A DNA stretch of 64,000 bases, taken from Ancylostoma caninum. Its lineage: Eukaryota > Nematoda > Chromadorea > Rhabditida > Ancylostomatidae. Of the stretch, positions 31,094-43,802 are shown piece by piece; the stretch's first letter is position 1; each line of letters starts with the position of its first letter. The DNA is taken from assembly GCA_037903475.1 (NCBI GenBank), contig JBAJFG010000330.1, positions 310,001 through 374,000 of the forward strand, written 5' to 3'. A model generated the notes under the pieces. The model saw nothing but the letters and a program-made list of their open reading frames with translations. It had not been told where the DNA came from and ran no database searches. The translations under genes and the position numbers were made by a program.

Positions 31094-31704
31094 AACTGCC
31101 AATTAAGAAGAAGTATGATTGTCTAAGGCGATGTTAATTTATGTACCTCGTTTTTGCCCAATGGTCCTGATGCGTGCAGAAAAGCACGGCAAAGACTTTT
31201 CGGCGTCATTCATCTTCCACGCGCCCAAGATCTTCGAAAAGGTCTTCTCGACTGAAACTTTGCAGATGGGGGTTATTTGAGGCGCTGGATACGAATATCA
31301 TATCCATTTTGTACCGTAACGTCATTTTTGTAGGATTACGGTAGGTCATCACGGCATGCTGAATAACTCTTGAGTCTGTTATGGTGGAAAACCCTCACAA
31401 ACAAATTGTAATAAAAGAAATTTTTTAGGAAAAAGAAGCAACAAAGTGAGCGACTCAGTTGTGTCACAACATAAAAAAGTGAGGAAAATCGCGGAAGACT
31501 CAAAAAGTGAAGCATGCCCAGGCTGCGACTGACCAGCGATTTGGTCGCCACACAAATTCTCGTAAGATTTTGTAAAAACCGACCGCGCGCCTGCGAATTG
31601 CTTTTGAAAATGAGCGTGGAAAGACCACGGTAGCATTTGTGATGTTTGCAAGTTGAATCGCGTGGCGACCAGATCGCCGCCGCTGCAAGTATGCCCAGCA
31701 CTAA

Positions 31705-32060
31705 TGGGAAAACGGCAGGATACGGGTCCATCGATGGTGAGAAAGGGCCCGCTGTGGCCCAAAAGTGGGAAAACGGCAGGATACGAGTTTATCGATGGAG
31801 ATTGGGTCCGCAGGGGCCCATTAGTGGGGTAAATGACGGGGGACCGAGTCCACGAGTGGGAACTGGACCTGTCCTGGTCCAATAGTGGGGAAAGCGCCAG
31901 GATACGCGTGTACAAATGAAGAATGGGTCCGCATGGGACCCATTTATGGGAAAAACGCCAGGATACGGGTCCACGGATGGAGAATGGGTCCGCCATGGCC
32001 AAATTGTCGGGAAAATGCCAAGATGCACGTTTGCCAGTGGAGTAGGGGCAAGCTACGCGC
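31705..32060. repeat. ~60-bp minisatellite, about six copies
   Basis: Unit GGGAAAACGGCAGGATACGG, then GTCC(A)-CGATGGAGA-TGGGTCCGC, then TGGGCCCATTAGT. Units vary between about 59 and 61 bp. Different in sequence from the 59-bp array 1 kb upstream, though similar in length. Confidence 0.9.
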
Positions 32061-35000
32061 ACAATTTCGTCTCAGTCGACCACCTCTTCTTCCCTTTATA
32101 TTGAAGCAGGAGCTCATCAGTTGAAGTATCTCAGTAACGTAAAGCTTGAATCACTCCGACTAAAAATGGTGATACAACACCTCGGTCCGAGATGTACTCG
32201 TGTTAGGTATCAGTGACTTCTTGCCAAGTTCTGCCCAGAGCACTAGGATCTCGTTCAATGAAGTCGCTGCGCCATGAGGCAAAACGGCTACTCGTTCAAA
32301 TTCTGACTTCGGCGCGGTTTCTGGGCTTTTTCTCTTCCAAGAAAAGCTTTTTGGATAGAATCAAAAGATGGACTGATAGCGCCGAGTCTAGGCTACATGG
32401 CGAGCATAAGCACGACTTCCCAGCTTGGATTAGAAGATAACGGCGATCGAAAGTTCGATCGACATTCGAAATTTCGGTTCAGTTACCCAATGACCGAGTA
32501 TTTTAAAGGAGTCGCTTTTTACATGGATGCGGTCTGGGAAGAAAGCAAATATTCTATAAATGTTCAGAATAAAGTGCTGCGTGATTCTGCTTTTGTCTTT
32601 CCCTGTTTGAAGTCGTATAACACACAAGTGGAAAATCCATAATTTTGGACGATCGCTTTCAAAAATTCTTTGCTTTACTTGATCAGGAGTGCTAGTCAGC
32701 GCGTTCTATTACTGCCAATATGGTCGCCCTACTAGTGCTGAAATTTACAGTCCTTCAGCAGGATTGTCTTGATAGAGTGGCCTGATATTATCGCTCGCTA
32801 GGTGCTCCTCCTGAGGTCCGCGGGCCCCTACCGGACCCGCGGACCTAACTGACTTTCGACTCGTCACCGCGATGGTCTACTCAGGAAAATCACAAAATTT
32901 ATTAATTCAACGAAAAACAGTATTCAACGTGGAAATATGACCTAATGACTAAAAACTCATAGAAAACAGACAATATGCACTTCTAAGAACGTGTAAGACT
33001 GGTCATAGCATAAAACTCACGCGAAGTTTATGACTTTAAAAATAAGTTCAGAGATAGCCGATCGCCCAATGATGTCAAGATTGACGAAAACATTGCATAA
33101 ACTTCGCATGATTACATTAGATGCTTAGAAAACGAGGCACAAATTACATGCAAAATTTGAACAAGTGCCGAAAGTTCACTCGAAACCTAGATAAGCGAGT
33201 ATGTAAGAATTAAGTTTTAAGTCTGAAAAGCGAAAAACAGTCACAACATGGAATGGCTTTGAGTGAAATTTTAACACCTAACGGAAACCATAAACTTCAA
33301 ATTTAAGGCATACACATGGAAAAACAGTTAAATGGTGTTGGAAATTTCACGTGGACCTTCAAGTGTTTTTTGTTAAATACCCAGAAGTAATATACCGTCT
33401 ACTGAAAAAACTTCAGGTGAACGTTCCAACACTTACATAATCTAGGCATTGTGCATAACAAAATAAACATAACGGCTTCAGCCAAATGAAATAAAATATA
33501 TAGGAGAATAAAACGGCAACGTGAGGACGAAGAATAGATTGGATGAGCGATGAGAACTGAGTAGGACTTGGTAGTATCAAAGCGAGGCAGGGGAGTAGTT
33601 AGAGTCAGGAAAGACGTGATACCGGCAATATAGGGGAACATTTCGATTGGTTGTCAGCGAAGGTACGTAATTGAGTTAATTTTAGATAAGAAAATCTCAG
33701 AATCGGGTACAATGAACAAAATTTTTCCAAGCAAATTCCAAAACATGGAGGCGCGATCAAAGTCGATGTTAGTGTAGATGATTAAGAGTAGTCAGAATTT
33801 TTTTCCGGAAAACCAAAAACTGGTAGCGGAGGTCGTGGCTGAGTGAGACGGAGAGGCGAGATTCGGGATGAGCATTCGGGATAGAGATCACAAAACGGAG
33901 GCGTATTCAGAGTAACAAGCAACGAGTAAGTAGGATAGATCACAAATACCCACTGATGAGTTGTGTCGAATCGATAGCATTTTAAACCCAGCGATCGAAA
34001 ATGAGCAAGTTCTGTTCAGTGAGGCAAACAACAAGAAGCGGTTTTGACGAGGCAGGAAATGTCACCTGCTTTGGTTAGAATCACGAGACGAGATCGGCAA
34101 AATTTTTCAGAGTTCCTGCATTGATTCAAAAAAAGCGACGTGGTCAGGCACTCAGAAAAACTCACTGGCTAGAAAAGTTCAAAAACAAGTTCATATTCGA
34201 AAAATCTATCCACATTTTCGAAATGATGGAGAGCGTCGCAATCGAGAATAGTGAAGAGAATGCGGCGTTGCTGCAAAGGGCAACTATGTGTGTCACTAAA
34301 TTCTTGCATCTCGCATGGAAAAAAGAATGTAGCGGAAACAGCAAAAAAGCCGTATTGCAGTAACGCGGCGGTAACGAGTGGAATTCATATTATAGTAAAA
34401 ACACCAGATATCAAGAAAGTGTAGCAAAGAAGACATAGATTGAAGCAGTCGTCAAATTCAGATGGAACGTACGAGGCTTCGATTCATGCTTAGCGGATTG
34501 AAGGTCTAGTTGAAGTGTCTGCAGTGGGAAGTTGGTCCATTTGCTCGTTGATCTCGTCCACCATTTCTTCTACACCAGCTTAAAGGCAGCATTCTCGACA
34601 ATTACCTGTCAATTGGACGCCGGCGCCGTGACAATCCCTAGGGGATCGGTCACACCGCGCGCACAGTCTCTCTCGGATGATCGCCCGGTTCGACGCCATT
34701 GTGGATCTGCAGTGATCCACCAGAGCATAAAAACAATATAAATATTGCAATTTCTCATCAGAAATACGAAAAGATTGCTGTATGCAAGGTCCATTCATGT
34801 TTTTTCCACTGCTAGCTTTCCTCTATTACTGAGCGAATTCGAACCAACCTGACCATTGTTTATTGATGATTGAGAGTCAGCTGCTTTATCCACTAGACCA
34901 TCCATGCTGCTGATCTCTTCCATACCGGTGTTGCCTTCGTCCCTTATCACGTCCCCGCGATCACTAGCCAACCATTCCGACCGGGCCAGTTCCTTATTGA

Positions 35001-37200
35001 GCCGAAATATGTAGTCGTTCAGGTCGCTTTTTGGAGATATTTGCCGGCGGTCAGTGGCCGCGAAAAACGGGCCGATGCCCGACACTTTTCACATAGCGGG
35101 CCGAACCCTAACAGCCGTGCATCAGCCCTAATGATTCTGCGTTCAGCCCGCGTTTCGCCCTACACCGCGTTTGGCCCGCAACATGCGTGGTTACGCCCGC
35201 TGTTTGCCCACTATTGGTCCTCGTTCAGACGTTTCGTCTGGGATTTGCAGGCGGTTGGAACGGGATCTGATCCCGAAATTGTCTAAGTGGATTCGTGGCG
35301 TATACGGGTTCACGGCTGCCACGCGTTCTTTTCATTGAGAATGTGCATGGCACGTTGACCAGTCTTCATGAAAAATCCTTCGCAAATAGATGCGTGCGTC
35401 TGATGTGCGACCGACGCACATAGCTAGTAAAAACTGCCCCTATCGGTCGCCACGCCCCTTTTATTATCATTTCTTTTATGTCTGGGGTCTCCTCATTCAC
35501 TTTATCTATGTGGCGATCGTGGCGATCGCGACGACAGCAGACTGTGGTGGCGATCGCCACGATTGCTCGCGAAGTCTGGGGATACTCTGACTAAACGGGC
35601 CGATGAGGTCAAGTTCAACCCGTAGCGACTTCGTTTCCGATGAGTGGTTCAGAATTGCTGAGCTGTTACAAGGTCTCCAGCACTATCTTAAGTATAGAAA
35701 CACAAGTTTCCTTTGATATTTATCAGTTGGTTGGAAAGAACGCACATTGAACATGGTGGTATCTTGTACTGGACGTGCATTACCACTTGCAACTCATTAT
35801 CACTCAACTCACAAATCATGTGATTGTCTGCGCATCTAACCATTTAGCTGATACCGCCTCATCCTCGCCCTATCCTCTGGTAAGACTTGTGAACGTTCCC
35901 TTGAAAGCTGTGATCTACCCGCCCTCATAGTGGGGATGTGCTCTTCAGGAAAATGGGTATATAATCTCCAAGCACAAATTTCCAGCAGAACTTTGGAACT
36001 AACTCAATATCTACTCCTCACATCCAGTCAAACCAAGCAACTGAAATGAAATTTGAAAGGGGGGGGGGAGGAACGTTTACGTTGTCCTTATACACGTATA
36101 TATGAAAAAGACGGGGATTGTGCAGAATCTTCAAGGAGCTTGCTTTCAACCTCGGATGATGTGCCACTTGTTTTTCAATATGCGAAGGAGTAAAAAGAAT
36201 AGAATGTAAATGAATGTAATTAAACTTGCGAAGTGCTCCCGGTCCCCACGTTCCGTCACTTCTACAAAGACGAGTGGCTCAGACTAAACTGTCGTGCTGT
36301 ACTGGAGATAAGACACATTTGGTTCAGGAAACGGTAACTACTGGTGTATTCCTACGCAAAAAAATACACAGCGAGCGGCCTTTGACAAGTTGCGCACCTC
36401 CTGAGTTGTTAGTCTTAGGAATTTTTAGCTGTCTGACATGTCAACAAAGCCCCGTATCTGATGTGCACAAACATGAAAGTATGGGGTCAGGTGGTTGAGT
36501 AGTTACCAGAGATCGGCACAGATCTAGTTCGACGAAGCAAGAGTGCGAGGTGTCCTATGGCCTAGCGAAAAAGCTACGAACTCCCCTTACAAACAAACAA
36601 GTTGCACTCAGACACTTGATGCGTGCGAGCGACGTGCCACTGCAGTGCGAGCGCCCGCACATCCCGCCGATGCGACGCTAATGGCACGCCGCTCGCTGGG
36701 CATAGGTCCGCCGCTCGCCCTCAACTGAGGTTTCAGCCCACGATAAACGAATCCCTGTCATTTTGCCGCAGTTTTGTTGGCGTATTAAGGGTTCCTTGTT
36801 CCAATACAACATATGCTAGCAGGTTAGCATATGTACACACCACATCACCATTTGTTCTCAGTTTTCCACGTTTATCATCAGGTGACCAGACCTCAACACA
36901 CAATATATACATACTTCATTAACAGTACCATCAAGAATTGTAATCGTAAATATTAGTAACTCGAGATAGATAGGGAACAACATTGTAAGAATCATGGTAA
37001 CACGGAATCATAGTTGTAACAGATGAGACAATAGAGGTTAATATGAAAACCTTCACAATAGTTAATCCTAGATAAATCTAAGAACATTAGCAGACAGACA
37101 AAACAGGCAATACTACCGGTTCGAATGGGGTTACGGTACCACGTACACATTGGGGCTACCACACATACATACCAGCATCATAATCGATATCATAGTGTGG
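32061..37200. other. Long spacer stretch with no gene recognised
   Basis: Only short ORFs. Observed structures: a perfect 11-bp-stem hairpin (32814-32824 with 32836-32846, AGGTCCGCGGG); a degenerate tRNA-like sequence on the minus strand near 34805-34905 (A box TGGTCTAGTGG, B box GGTTCGAATTC); GCGATCG-rich sequence at about 35510-35575; a G run at 36061-36069. I cannot assign any of it to a gene. Confidence 0.4.
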
Positions 37201-37203
37201 ATA

Positions 37204-37369
37204 CAGTGCAGTAGATCCGGATCTTTCTCCTCCCGCACCGCCTGTGATCATACATGGCGTTCTGCTGGCAGAGTTCCCGCAGCCAACCGGCTGAGTATCG
37301 ATCTCCAGCAAGACGCCACGTGTAATCTCAGGCGGTGCGGGAGGAGGAAGATCCGTATCTACGGCACTG
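37204..37369. mobile_element. 166-bp TA-flanked MITE
   Basis: Inverted ends of about 42 bp (CAGTGCAGTAGATCCGGATC against its imperfect complement; inner parts CTCCTCCCGCACCGCCTG / CAGGCGGTGCGGGAGGAG are perfect). TA on both sides at 37202-37203 and 37370-37371. Confidence 0.88.
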
Positions 37370-37521
37370 TACACAATTCTTCTAGTGAGATGTAAACGAT
37401 CAAAACGGTTAATGTGAACTAGATGGGAAGAAACCAGAAAACGGCCGTAATTGGAGACCTTAACAGAACCAATCGTGAAGTACATGGAAAGTTCTATGTA
37501 CGGGAACAATATTAGCAGTAC

Positions 37522-37781
37522 CTAGTAGAGTTTGGTGCCGGATCACCCTCGTGCAGATCGTTCTCGTCGTTCTCTACAAACATATCGGGGCTTTCGGACC
37601 CATCGTTCGCGGGGAGCGCTCGCTTTGCTTGCCGCTGGAAAGGAAAGTATTTTCTCCTTAGTCGTAGTGTTAGGAACCGCGAAGTATGCAACATTACTCA
37701 CGTTACATGGCAGCCATTTGTTGTTATCAGCATCGTATTTGTATGAACGAATATCGCGCCTAAACCATTCTTGGCACTCAT
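37522..37781 (-). pseudogene. Two-exon coding fragment, unknown
   Basis: Minus-strand exons at about 37702-37781 (CQEWFRRDIRSYKYDADNNK, donor GTGAGT) and 37522-37634 (acceptor TTTCCAG; acidic SESPDMFVENDENDLHEGDP) join in phase. It lies just downstream of the stop codon of the next gene on the same strand. No family recognised; the acidic exon resembles in style the acidic exon of that gene. Confidence 0.35.
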
Positions 37782-37822
37782 CTATTTATTTTCATGACAG
37801 AGCAGAAAGTGAGGAATAGGAC

Positions 37823-39784
37823 CTACACAGCCAATTGCAACGCTTTGAACAAGGATGCAAGCCAGTCCCGTCTCTCTCGTTTTAGCTGGGCGAATCGATC
37901 AAGTCTCTCGGAATCAGTGGCTCCTAATTCAATGTAGAATCTGCAAAAATCTTGATATTAAATAACAGACAGAAGATGTAATGGAACTGCCTCACCTCGA
38001 CTGTTGTACTAGACCAGGAGTGGATTTCAGGGCATCGTGGCCATAACCTAGTAGGTCTTCTCCGAAACCTAGGATAGCTTAATAAATGCATTTTCATTAA
38101 GATGATAGAATGATCAACTGACTTTGATATTCTCCTCGGTTTGAAGCCGTCCACGGATAACGATAGCAGGACAGTCAAACGTCGCTCCTCAAATTCATCG
38201 GGAGTTTCAATGTTTCTGTAGTACCCATCGAAAGCCCTGATGTCAGCGCGATTTTCATTTCGAGCTCCCTTCAATGTTCATTATTACTACCGCATAGTCA
38301 TACCTATCTTCGTGAAAAACATAGTACCCTGTGCTCATGAAGGCTCTGATGCGAGGCAATTATTCTCTCGACATCGCGAACAAGTACTTCGGAAAGCTGG
38401 GGAATGAAGTTCATTACGTGGACTTCAACTCTCTGCATACGTTTCGCCCTTTTAATATTCAAGCTAAAATAGAAGTGTATTTGAATTGATCACTCCAAAA
38501 CAATGAAATTTGAGCGCTTCTAACCCATAGATGCTACAGCTCCGATTTCCGCAAGCAACTTGATTCTCGTTCAATCCTTCGTTAAATGCACAACAAAAAT
38601 AGTATCGTTGTCGATTGTACTCTTGAAGGAGAGCTTGATTGAAATTTGCGACATGTACATTATACTGAAAATCAAATTTTGAGCTTCAAAAAGATGTGAC
38701 CTTGTTTAAATGATACCGATATGGGAGGGGGCGCTCCATATATGACAGCCATTAGTTGTTCCATGCGCGCAACCTCTTCATCGGACAAACCGAAGTGCTG
38801 GACGTACATGGCATAATATACAATGCGCTTCTGGGTGGCTGAATCCAGATATTTGTAGAGAATGGAAATGCACCGCAAATAAAGTACGACGATTACATAC
38901 ACATTCTGGCGCTCTCCGCCTCCTGTGGTGGATCTCCATTCGACTCCACCGAATCATACTCATACTGAATACTCTCGTCCAGACGAATTTGATCATCCAG
39001 AGGTTCACCTACACACCTTACGGTTAGGAAACCGTTCACTCCAAAAAAATGAATCGCTATACTTTAGTGGCCCTAAATGCTTAAAAAATTGTGGAAAGGA
39101 GATCATCTGATTAAGGGGGTGGAGCGGGGGTAGGAGGGGGGGGGGCAACTTCACGCGCTGAGCACGATAGTCAGCATCATTTTTCATGACGCTACCGTTA
39201 AGTATCCCATAGAATCCCCTCAAATTTTTAACGCGGGGGGAGGGTAACTTCACGCGCTGAGCGCGATAATCAGCATCATTTTTCATGACGCTACCGGTTT
39301 TCCGCCGAAATAAGGTTTTCTTCCAACTACCACAGCAATACTACCGTAGCTTAACGGAGGCCGGATTATTAGTTGAAACGGACGCGATAACCATTATCAG
39401 CTTGCGAAATAACGGTCATATGGAAAGTTTCAGAAGATTGTTTGAGTCATCTACAATACATAACCTCCATTGTCCCATGAAAATGGGAACACGGTACTAA
39501 TGTGATGCATTACCATGCACTGGCACCTCAAATATCCTTCCCATGCAAAATATCAGTGTAAAAATGTTTTGGTCTCCCGGACACAGCAATGCTCAAAGCT
39601 GCACTTCAGATAAGTGCTGAGCAGAAAAATACTAAATAGTAAAATAAATCTGCGCCCTCCTCACTGTCAGGTTCTGCGAGAATGTCGGCTGCAACGAATT
39701 CTTCCTCCTGTTCTTCTCGTCGTCTTAACTGAGCCACGTGCATCCTGTTCCGACGTAGCTCACGAATATGCGCGGCCACAGTAT
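37823..39784 (-). pseudogene. tnp2/CACTA-like transposase-derived multi-exon gene, incomplete
   Basis: Minus-strand exons: A 39784 to about 39640, B 38901-39008, C 38717-38838, D 38525-38664, E 38328-38463, F 38123-38268, G 37996-38068, H 37823-37940 (stop). B through E join perfectly in phase with GT-AG introns. A is basic and coiled (RELRRNRMHVAQLRRREEQ); B is acidic (DDQIRLDESIQYEYDSVES). D has CC...C...C spacing (RYYFCCAFNEG...VACGNRSC). E has VMNFIPQLSEVLVRDVERI. F has ADIRAFDGYYRNI then LTVLLSLSVDGFKPRRIS. That C-x-x-C, DI..G..Y, and VDG order is known from nematode transposase proteins related to tnp2. The expected WP-containing core after VDG is missing, and F does not join G in phase, so the gene is probably broken. 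Confidence 0.5.
39139..39292. repeat. Pair of ~50-bp direct repeats with G-runs
   Basis: ACTTCACGCGCTGAGC[A/G]CGATA-TCAGCATCATTTTTCATGACG occurs at about 39150-39195 and 39250-39295, each preceded by a G run. They lie in the putative intron between exons A and B of the neighbouring minus-strand gene. Confidence 0.8.
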
Positions 39785-39799
39785 CTGTAAAACACATGT

Positions 39800-42735
39800 C
39801 ATGACTGAATGTCACCGAGAAAAAACATTCGCGAGACAACTCGATTTCTTTTTTTTTTTTTTTGAGAATTGAAGCATGGCACACATATTCGGGGCAATAG
39901 CAGGAAACGTTAGCATTTATGAATTGTGGACGACTAAAATTTTAACCCAAATTTGGCCACTAGATAACACTTCTATTGAAAAAACCAATTACCTCCAAAT
40001 ACGAGCGTTCCTATATGTTACGGTGCCGGAAAAATCTGACGTCGCGACATCTTTGTACTGCGGCACAGCGCACCAGCGCACCGCACCAAAAGATTCCTCA
40101 ATAAAGATACTGATGGGCTGCGAAAAACATGATAGGCGGAATGACAAAACAAAAATTTTTATTGACCCTCTAAGCTTGAAACCTATTCGAAATCCATAGA
40201 TACTATACGATACAGTGGTTGTTTACAGAAACAACTGTTCCATTAAGTGCACCCCAACGGGAACTGCAGTTTGCATGCACTCATTGACGACCTCTCTAGT
40301 GAAAGATAAGATGATAGGCCTTTACTACTAGAGCGAAATCGAAGTGCGACACAAAGGAAGAGGAAACTATGAGGATGAGTATTGAATAAGGGAGGATGAG
40401 CCCCCTCCAGATGATTTCACAAATCCCCGCCAAATGTGCCATTTAAACTGCCAGTGCACTTTTCCGTACTTCTTAGTGTTAATCTCACGCACTGCTGCAG
40501 ACTTCTAGCCACGCCGCTCGCACGGTGCTTGACTCCGCCCACTTTTAGGGTACGCCGCTCGCACGCACCGAGTGTCTGAGTGGAGCATCATCGCTCAGGA
40601 CCCGCCCTTAACATGCTAGCAGAGTGTTATAGTTCTTTGACTTTCCAGGTAAAATTTGAAAAGCGACGGAGACTTTGGAGGTTTCTGCCATTATTTTATA
40701 TATTTTATTTATACTATATATTCCCTGAAAACAGCACAGCAATTAAAATAGGAAACAATCGATTTTCGAAGAAGTTGTTTGAAGGAGTTGTGTCGAAGTG
40801 GTGCTGAAAATGGTTTTTAACTTTTTTCTCGCTGTAACCGAATGAACGCTGCTGTTTTATTGGTCACTGAAACGAGCAGCCTCTCCTGAAACTGCCCAAG
40901 TTAATATTAGGTTGGGCTATAAGTTCGTGCGGTTTCTCCATGGGAGTCAATACCACTGTTTTCAGCAAGCAACATCGAACAAAAGGTTTATAAAGCACCT
41001 TTCCTCCTCTAATAGTACTACCAGAAGCAGACAATATCCTCAGTTCCATCTTCGTGAAAACCCACCTTTTTTGAGACGACTGATTTCGTGGCCGTGAACT
41101 CTTGGACGGAACTCGGTAAAATGCCTGACGAAGTGGACAAATTAAGGCTACTGTCACGGGCCCGCAGAGTTGATGTGAGCAGAATCATCTTCCAATTCAG
41201 CATCTCGGCTACCTTTTTGGCAAAATTTACACAGAGGTGTCGCACGTTCACAGTGTAAGGGGTGACCTCGTGCTGAGCGTTCAGGATATTTTCATGTTCA
41301 TGTTAACGAAGTGAATTCGTTGAACTCATGTTTTGCTTAGAGTTATTATCCACATTATTCCTCTTCGCTTCCTCTCCGCATCTAGAGCAAGCCCTTGCGA
41401 ATAATCGTCTTACAACTATAGGAATAGTGGGTTCAGAACGAGGAGCATCCTCCAGCCCAAAATCGACCTCTCGAAAGCAGACATCCACTTCTACGCTGTA
41501 TCTTCAACACTAATGGTTTTCATTTAGACGCTATTGACATTCCTAGCAGCTTGTGCTGCATTTGTTCCCCTTTGTAGTCGAACAGTTGGAGGTGTCGAAG
41601 ATGTTCGCTCTCGTCGAATTGGAGGGTCACATTTCATAGGACAGAAAATAGAGTGTAGCAGGAATTGTGGAAATAGGCTACAACATTTTCAAAGAGCAAA
41701 ACAAGTTCTACAAGATGACCTATGATACGCAATCTAACTCATTGTCAGTTTTGTTCTCATCAGTACTGCTCGGACAAACAGTGAAAAGCTGAATCGCACC
41801 CTGGGAGACATGGGTGTCCGCCAGAGGTAGCAGAGCACTGCGGGTTCACAGCGATCGAATCGAAACGCAAAATTCTACAGCAATCACGTCACTTCTTGAC
41901 AGTCGAAGAGCTTTTTACATGTTGCATTTTCTCGCCATCTAGACCTATAGCAGGGGCCACCGACCCGCACCTGCAGGACGAGCCATTCCACATGATCAGT
42001 CAGAGATGAAACGGTGAATGTAATGTGTGCATGCGTAGACAGAGGACAAGCATGAGTATGATGCAGCACGACGAACGGACCCGGATCAGTAAAGGCCCTA
42101 TAGCTTTATTAGAGACAAATTTCATTTCTTGATAATTTTCTGGATTTTCGAAAGAATAGGCATAATTCGTCAGTAGCTTTCTTCTAGTAAATCATCTCCA
42201 GATTTCGGAAGCAAACGTAGAATGTGCTGCTTGGGATTCTTTCGTTCCAAAAAGTTTTACTAGTCCTCTCTTAAAAGCTACTTTTCGGAAACGTACAAAG
42301 GAAAGGTGAAAACAAGTCCTTTCATCTTTATTCATCCAAATTTCTTGAAAGTTTGCCTAAACGAATGAATTATCTGTAAACATTCGAACCTACTCAATGT
42401 TCAGGAAAAACCACAGAAGGAATCAAAGGCATACTTTTTGGGGCGCCTATGGGCCTTTGGAGCCACGGCCTTTGTGTTGTATTTGCATAATTATATTATT
42501 TTCCTGGAGCCTGAGTTGTTGTTATATGCTTTCAATTCAGCAAGAGCGCCCCTCGGGTCTCGCACAATTCATTAGGATCTCCTCGGTTCACTCGGTAACA
42601 GGCCACGCCCATAGGTTCGGTAGCGCGGGTGGCCTGGCCGAGCTGATTTGGCCTTCTAGTGGCACTCTGTTAATGCCTGATATTTTCCTCATTTCTTATC
42701 TTTCAGGTATTTCAGATGCCTACGTTTTTTTCTTT
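39800..42735. other. Spacer with no gene recognised
   Basis: A mariner-type terminal sequence (TTAGGTTGGGCTATAAGTTC) sits at about 40907, without a detectable partner end or transposase. Two GCCGCTCGCAC motifs lie at 40515-40565, with similar ones at 36690-36720. The ORF at 41328-41513 starts with a hydrophobic stretch but has no other support. Confidence 0.4.
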
Positions 42736-42739
42736 AAAA

Positions 42740-42890
42740 AAACATGGAGTGGGCGGAGTCAAGAGGTTCTACCTTCTTCCTATCTCACATGAGTATCTAC
42801 AACTCTCATAAAAATTTGAGCCTTCTTGCTCTGCTTTGAAAGAAGTTATATACAAAAAACCAAAAGTTGCAATCTTTTTGCTCGCTACTG
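42740..42890. mobile_element. Tc1/mariner-like terminal fragment, copy 1
   Basis: Ends ...TTTTTGCTCGCTACTG followed by TA. About 150 bp are the imperfect reverse complement of 47906-48062. No transposase is visible next to it. Confidence 0.7.
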
Positions 42891-42900
42891 TACATACATA

Positions 42901-42903
<3 letters not shown>

Positions 42904-42994
<91 letters not shown>
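42904..42994. repeat. (CA)n microsatellite
   Basis: Around 45 CA dinucleotides, starting 14 bp from the Tc1-like terminus. The His-Thr and Val-Cys ORFs here are artefacts. Confidence 0.97.
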
Positions 42995-42998
<4 letters not shown>

Positions 42999-42999
42999 G

Positions 43000-43800
43000 A
43001 CATTCTACTTTATATATACAGATTTTAAAAGAGGTGGCATGTGATCTGGGAAAATGACTTAAGTTGTTCATCTATAAGAAAGTTTTGCGCTTTCTCAGGC
43101 ACACCTTCCTATTTTATGGAATCTGGTTTATTAGGTTTAAATTTGGGTGGAAACTTGTTGGTAAAAAGGTAGAGAAATCGCCATTTTTACCAACGGTTTA
43201 CCATCGGTTTATCAACGGAATAAAACGGGTCCCGGGTAACCTTGGAAGCTGAAATTTTAAACATGTAGAGGATGACTTCCCCTTTCAGAATCATGTCTGA
43301 GGTTTTGCTAGCTTTTGCTTATATGCTGGCAAGAAGCCACAGAATGAAAAACCTAATTTTTGGAAAGTTCAAGAATGTGCTGTTATCTGAGGCGAATAAC
43401 TTCATAGTTACTCTGTGTTAGGGAACAGCTTTCACACATTACAGTAGAGGAAGAGTTGCTCTTTCTTAGAATCGTTTTTTACGCGATCTTTCGATTTTGT
43501 CAGTTATTGAGTATCAACATACCTCAAATTCGACAAATTTCGCGGTCATGTCTTATGTGGTCTTATCGACATGAAAATATTTTTCCACCGAACCAGAAGC
43601 CGTGGAGTTCTGCATCCTCATAAGCTTTGATTCTGGAAAACCGCCTCCATAGCTTTGGAGCACCATATGATGTTGAGAGGTCCCAGGACACCATTCACGG
43701 AATTGCATTTTGAGCTACATATTTATTGGTGGACCTTAGGAGTCGATTTACAGCCAAATAAAACTTCCAAACGTGAGAAGAGAGTGTTCACCAAAGATTT
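43000..43800. other. Spacer next to mariner, nothing recognised
   Basis: AT-rich; near 43140-43215 there is a short run of ACCATCGGTTTA/ACCAACGGTTTA-type repeats. No gene. Confidence 0.35.
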
Positions 43801-43802
43801 TA

